This document shows, one piece after another, positions 61,672 through 64,000 of a DNA stretch of 64,000 nucleotides. A model generated the notes under the pieces. The model made no database searches. It worked only from the letters and a program-made list of their open reading frames with translations, and had not been told where the DNA came from. The translations under genes were made by a program, and so were the position numbers. Source of the stretch: CAVQBP01 sp963740945 (lineage in GTDB: Bacteria; Bacteroidota; Ignavibacteria; Ignavibacteriales; Ignavibacteriaceae); NCBI GenBank assembly GCA_963740945.1, contig CAVUGE010000015.1:1-64000 (forward strand). Direction: 5' to 3'. Position 1 is the stretch's first letter; the number at the start of each line of letters is the position of its first letter.

Positions 61672-62094
61672 ATGATAAATAAAAAAGCCAAGTCCGGTAC
61701 TAAGGAAAATTATATATTTGTACAGGAATCGGATATTCATGGAAACGGACTATTTACATCAATTGATATTCATGAAGGGGAAACAATAATGGTTATAAAA
61801 GGTGAAGTTATTTCAGCTATAGAATGTGTTAGGCGCGAGAATGAAGAAAATAATGTTTACATATTCTGGATAAATGACAATTGTTATATAGATACCTCTA
61901 AGACAGAGAAAATAAAATATATAAATCATCAATGCAATTTTAACTGTGATGTAACGGACAAAGATGAAAGCAGCTTAAACCTAATTGCTTACAGGGATAT
62001 AAAAAAGGGGGAAGAATTAACAATAGATTACGGTTATGATGAGATTTATGAATATTGTAATTGTGATAAGTGTATTTACAGGGAAGCGATTTGA
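61672..62094 (+). CDS. SET-domain protein lysine methyltransferase
   Basis: The 140-residue protein is a compact SET domain: SDIHGNGLFTSIDIHEGETI, INHQCNFNCDVT (the NHxCxxN cofactor motif), IAYRDIKKGEELTIDYGYDE (the ELxxDY catalytic end) and a post-SET-like zinc cluster CNCDKC. Length and order match small bacterial and chlamydial SET proteins that methylate lysines of DNA-binding or ribosomal proteins. The substrate here is unknown. Confidence 0.88.
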   Translation: MINKKAKSGTKENYIFVQESDIHGNGLFTSIDIHEGETIMVIKGEVISAIECVRRENEENNVYIFWINDNCYIDTSKTEKIKYINHQCNFNCDVTDKDESSLNLIAYRDIKKGEELTIDYGYDEIYEYCNCDKCIYREAI

Positions 62095-62103
62095 TTTGTT
62101 AAT

Positions 62104-62160
62104 CGTTAAAAGTTAATAGTTAATCGTCAGTTTATTCCGATTAACCATTAACAATTAACG
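62104..62160. repeat. GTTAATCG inverted repeat between convergent genes
   Basis: CGTTAAAAGTTAATAGTTAA (from 62104) and its near-complement ending at 62160 (ACCATTAACAATTAACG) form a hairpin of about 23 bp with three mismatches. It can serve both genes as a terminator-like structure. Confidence 0.6.
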
Positions 62161-62199
62161 TCTAACTTTAATAGTTCTTATTCTATTATGAACCTGAAT

Positions 62200-63666
62200 T
62201 TAAGCTGGCTCTGCAATTCGCTTTAAAATTCCTTTTAACAGTTTATAAAATTTTTCAACGGTTTCGATATTCACTTTTTCATCAGGGGAATGTGCGCCGG
62301 TTATAGTAGGCCCGAAAGAAATCATATCAAGACCAGGGTTTTTATCCCCGAGCAGCCCTGTTTCCAATCCGGCATGTATTGCCTTAATTTCCGGTTCCTT
62401 GCCGAATAAATTTTTATAGACTTCTTTTGAAACTTTAAGAATTTTAGAATCCAGGTTAGGTTTCCAACCCGGGTAACCATCGGAATTTTTAATTTGTGCA
62501 CCTACTAATTCAAAAACAGCTTTAACATTACCGACTATATAACGTTTTGCACTTTCAATTGAACTTCGCTGACTTGTATCAATTCTTAAAATGCTGTCAT
62601 TCATTACAATTGTAGCAAGGTTAGTTGATGTTTCGACTAAACCGGGAATATCCTGACTCATAGCAATTACACCATGCGGTATTGCCAATAGTGTATTAAC
62701 TATTTTCTTTTCAAAATATTTAGAAAATACTTCAGCAGGTTTTTCATCCAACTTCTTAAATACGATATTTAATTCACTATCTGTTTTTCTATACTCATTC
62801 AATAATTGAGATTTAATATCTCCAGTAATCTTCCTAACATTGGCTTCATCATCGGGTTTGATTAAAATTACAGCTTCAGCTTCTCTAGGAATAGCATTTC
62901 TTAAACTGCCTCCACTGATTTTTGAAATTTGGAACTCAAATTGCTCAAGTTCTTTCAATGATCTTGCTAATAATTTTATAGCATTTGCCCGTCCTAGAAC
63001 TATATCAAGTCCTGAATGCCCGCCCTTTAATCCGGTTATCGTTAACTCATAAGGAATAAAATTATCCGGAGCATCTTGGTACTCGATTTTAAATTCAGCG
63101 ACAGTATCCATACCGCCGGAGCACCCCACATAAAAAGTCCCTTCTTCTTCAGAATCCATATTAAGGAGAATTTTTCCATTAATAAATCCGGGTTCAATAT
63201 TACCTGCACCGGTCATACCGGTTTCCTCATCCACAGTTAATAGGATTTCCAGAGGTCCATGTATAACAGAATTATCTGTAATTACAGCAAGAGCAGCCGA
63301 AACACCAATACCGTTATCGCTTCCAAGAGTCGTTCCATCTGCAGTAATCCAGCCGTCTTCTTTAATTAAATCGATAGGGTCTTTTTCAAAATCATGTTGT
63401 TTGCTTTTATTTTTTTCGCATACCATATCTAGATGACCTTGAAGAATTACAGTGGGTGTATTTTCATATCCTTCAGCTGCAGGTATTTTTGCGACTATAT
63501 TGCCAATATTATCTTCAGTATATTCAACATGCAGTTTATTTAATAGGTTTTTCATATGTTCGACAATTTTACCCTCTTTTTTTGAAGGGCGGGGCACCTG
63601 CGAAATCTCGTAAAATCGTTGCCACAGGGTTTTAGGTTCCAGATCTTTTATTACATCAGCAGACAT
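62200..63666 (-). CDS. pepD: Aminoacyl-histidine dipeptidase (M20 family)
   Basis: The 488-residue metallopeptidase matches PepD: PKTLWQRFYEISQVPRPSKK, VILQGHLDMVCEKNKSKQHD (His and Asp of the di-zinc site), GTTLGSDNGIGVSAALAV (bridging Asp), LTVDEETGMTGAGNI (Glu-Glu) and KAIHAGLETGLLGDKNPGLD with the final His in TGAHSPDEKV. It hydrolyses Xaa-His and other dipeptides in the cytosol. Confidence 0.95.
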   Translation of the reverse strand: MSADVIKDLEPKTLWQRFYEISQVPRPSKKEGKIVEHMKNLLNKLHVEYTEDNIGNIVAKIPAAEGYENTPTVILQGHLDMVCEKNKSKQHDFEKDPIDLIKEDGWITADGTTLGSDNGIGVSAALAVITDNSVIHGPLEILLTVDEETGMTGAGNIEPGFINGKILLNMDSEEEGTFYVGCSGGMDTVAEFKIEYQDAPDNFIPYELTITGLKGGHSGLDIVLGRANAIKLLARSLKELEQFEFQISKISGGSLRNAIPREAEAVILIKPDDEANVRKITGDIKSQLLNEYRKTDSELNIVFKKLDEKPAEVFSKYFEKKIVNTLLAIPHGVIAMSQDIPGLVETSTNLATIVMNDSILRIDTSQRSSIESAKRYIVGNVKAVFELVGAQIKNSDGYPGWKPNLDSKILKVSKEVYKNLFGKEPEIKAIHAGLETGLLGDKNPGLDMISFGPTITGAHSPDEKVNIETVEKFYKLLKGILKRIAEPA

Positions 63667-63747
63667 TTTTTCTCCATTATTTTTAGAAACTAAATTAAAG
63701 AATTTAGAGAAAAGATTCTATTTATTTGCAGAGAGTTATAGAAAAGG

Positions 63748-64000
63748 TTATGCTAATGCATCCGCCTTTTGTTTTTCGGCCAGCCTCGCATTTTTTCTAT
63801 CCTGATCGGTCAAATATTTCTTACGTAAACGGATACTTTCAGGAGTAACTTCAACATATTCATCTTCAGTAATCCACTCAATTGCCTGTTCAAGAGTTAA
63901 AATTATAGGGGGTTCTAACCGGATAGCTTCATCAGCACCTGAGGCTCTCATATTAGTAAGCTGTTTTGTTTTTGTAACATTCACATGCATGTCATTGTTT
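63748..64000 (-). CDS. typA: Translational GTPase TypA/BipA (partial, N-terminus beyond window)
   Basis: Only the C-terminal 83 or so residues are present: NNDMHVNVTKTKQLTNMRAS, then RLEPPIILTLEQAIEWITED and EYVEVTPESIRLRKKYL, the very conserved TypA end that binds the ribosome. The frame is open to the window edge, so an ATG at 63990 is internal, not the start. Confidence 0.93.
   Translation of the reverse strand, partial: NNDMHVNVTKTKQLTNMRASGADEAIRLEPPIILTLEQAIEWITEDEYVEVTPESIRLRKKYLTDQDRKNARLAEKQKADALA

Noticed and set aside
8664..62160. A CRISPR array among the many repeats
   Set aside because: No set of equal-length repeats with equal-length unique spacers is present, and no cas genes were seen. 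The repeats are tandem, palindromic or cassette spacers.
1..64000. Prophage
   Set aside because: Apart from a DUF6266-like protein there are no capsid, terminase, portal or lysis genes; the recombinase belongs to an IS.

Overview
The window looks like a chromosomal contig from an AT-rich member of the Ignavibacteria (Bacteroidota/Chlorobiota group). Several large secreted proteins end in the type IX secretion (T9SS) sorting domain with the NYPNPFNPST motif typical of that lineage. Other signs are multiheme cytochrome c proteins, GTP-type PEPCK, BrnT/BrnA-type toxin-antitoxin modules and short Shine-Dalgarno sites in low-GC DNA. This assignment is inference from protein style, not a database match. 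|| Layout. (1) 1-6341, minus strand: a housekeeping translation block thrS-infC-rpmI-rplT-pheS-pheT, with pheT running off the left edge. (2) About 6400-35800: an accessory region in which every non-transposon gene lies on the plus strand. Genes stand alone or as toxin-antitoxin pairs, separated by 180-330 bp palindromic spacers that begin with an RYYYAAC-like core and end with a GTTRRRY-like core. In at least seven segments the first 8-11 bases after the left core are the reverse complement of the bases ending the right core, which is the signature of integron gene cassettes (attC R''/R' boxes). I read this as a sedentary integron-type cassette array whose integrase is outside the window or lost. 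Cargo includes T9SS-secreted proteins, lipoproteins, a class C beta-lactamase-fold hydrolase, an Ntn hydrolase, a VOC protein, an M29 aminopeptidase, an outer-membrane barrel and several toxin-antitoxin modules, many of them decayed. Three copies of an IS91-like element that also encodes a tyrosine recombinase (one intact, one fused by internal deletion, one gutted and carrying a BrnT/BrnA module) each sit at the same position inside an attC-like spacer. (3) 36080-37989: a border zone with a VOC protein, a chimeric pseudogene, a beta-propeller fragment and a MazF-type module. (4) 38121-41610, minus: a compact acyl-carrier-protein cluster (enoyl-reductase-like SDR, FabZ-like dehydratase, ketosynthase, ACP, phosphopantetheinyl transferase). 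(5) 42343-64000: ordinary core genes (amino-acid permease fusion, TauE exporter, MlaE permease, pckG, DUF255 thioredoxin protein, cytochrome c, class I aldolase, response regulator, purM, T9SS multiheme cytochrome, membrane MutS-like ATPase, YihY protein, SET-domain protein, pepD, typA) with several families of short dispersed repeats between them. || How the parts relate: the core genes cover translation, central carbon metabolism and envelope transport. The array is a store of promoter-poor, mostly single-gene cassettes, enriched in secreted proteins and toxin-antitoxin pairs, and is being eroded by IS insertion, deletion and point mutation.
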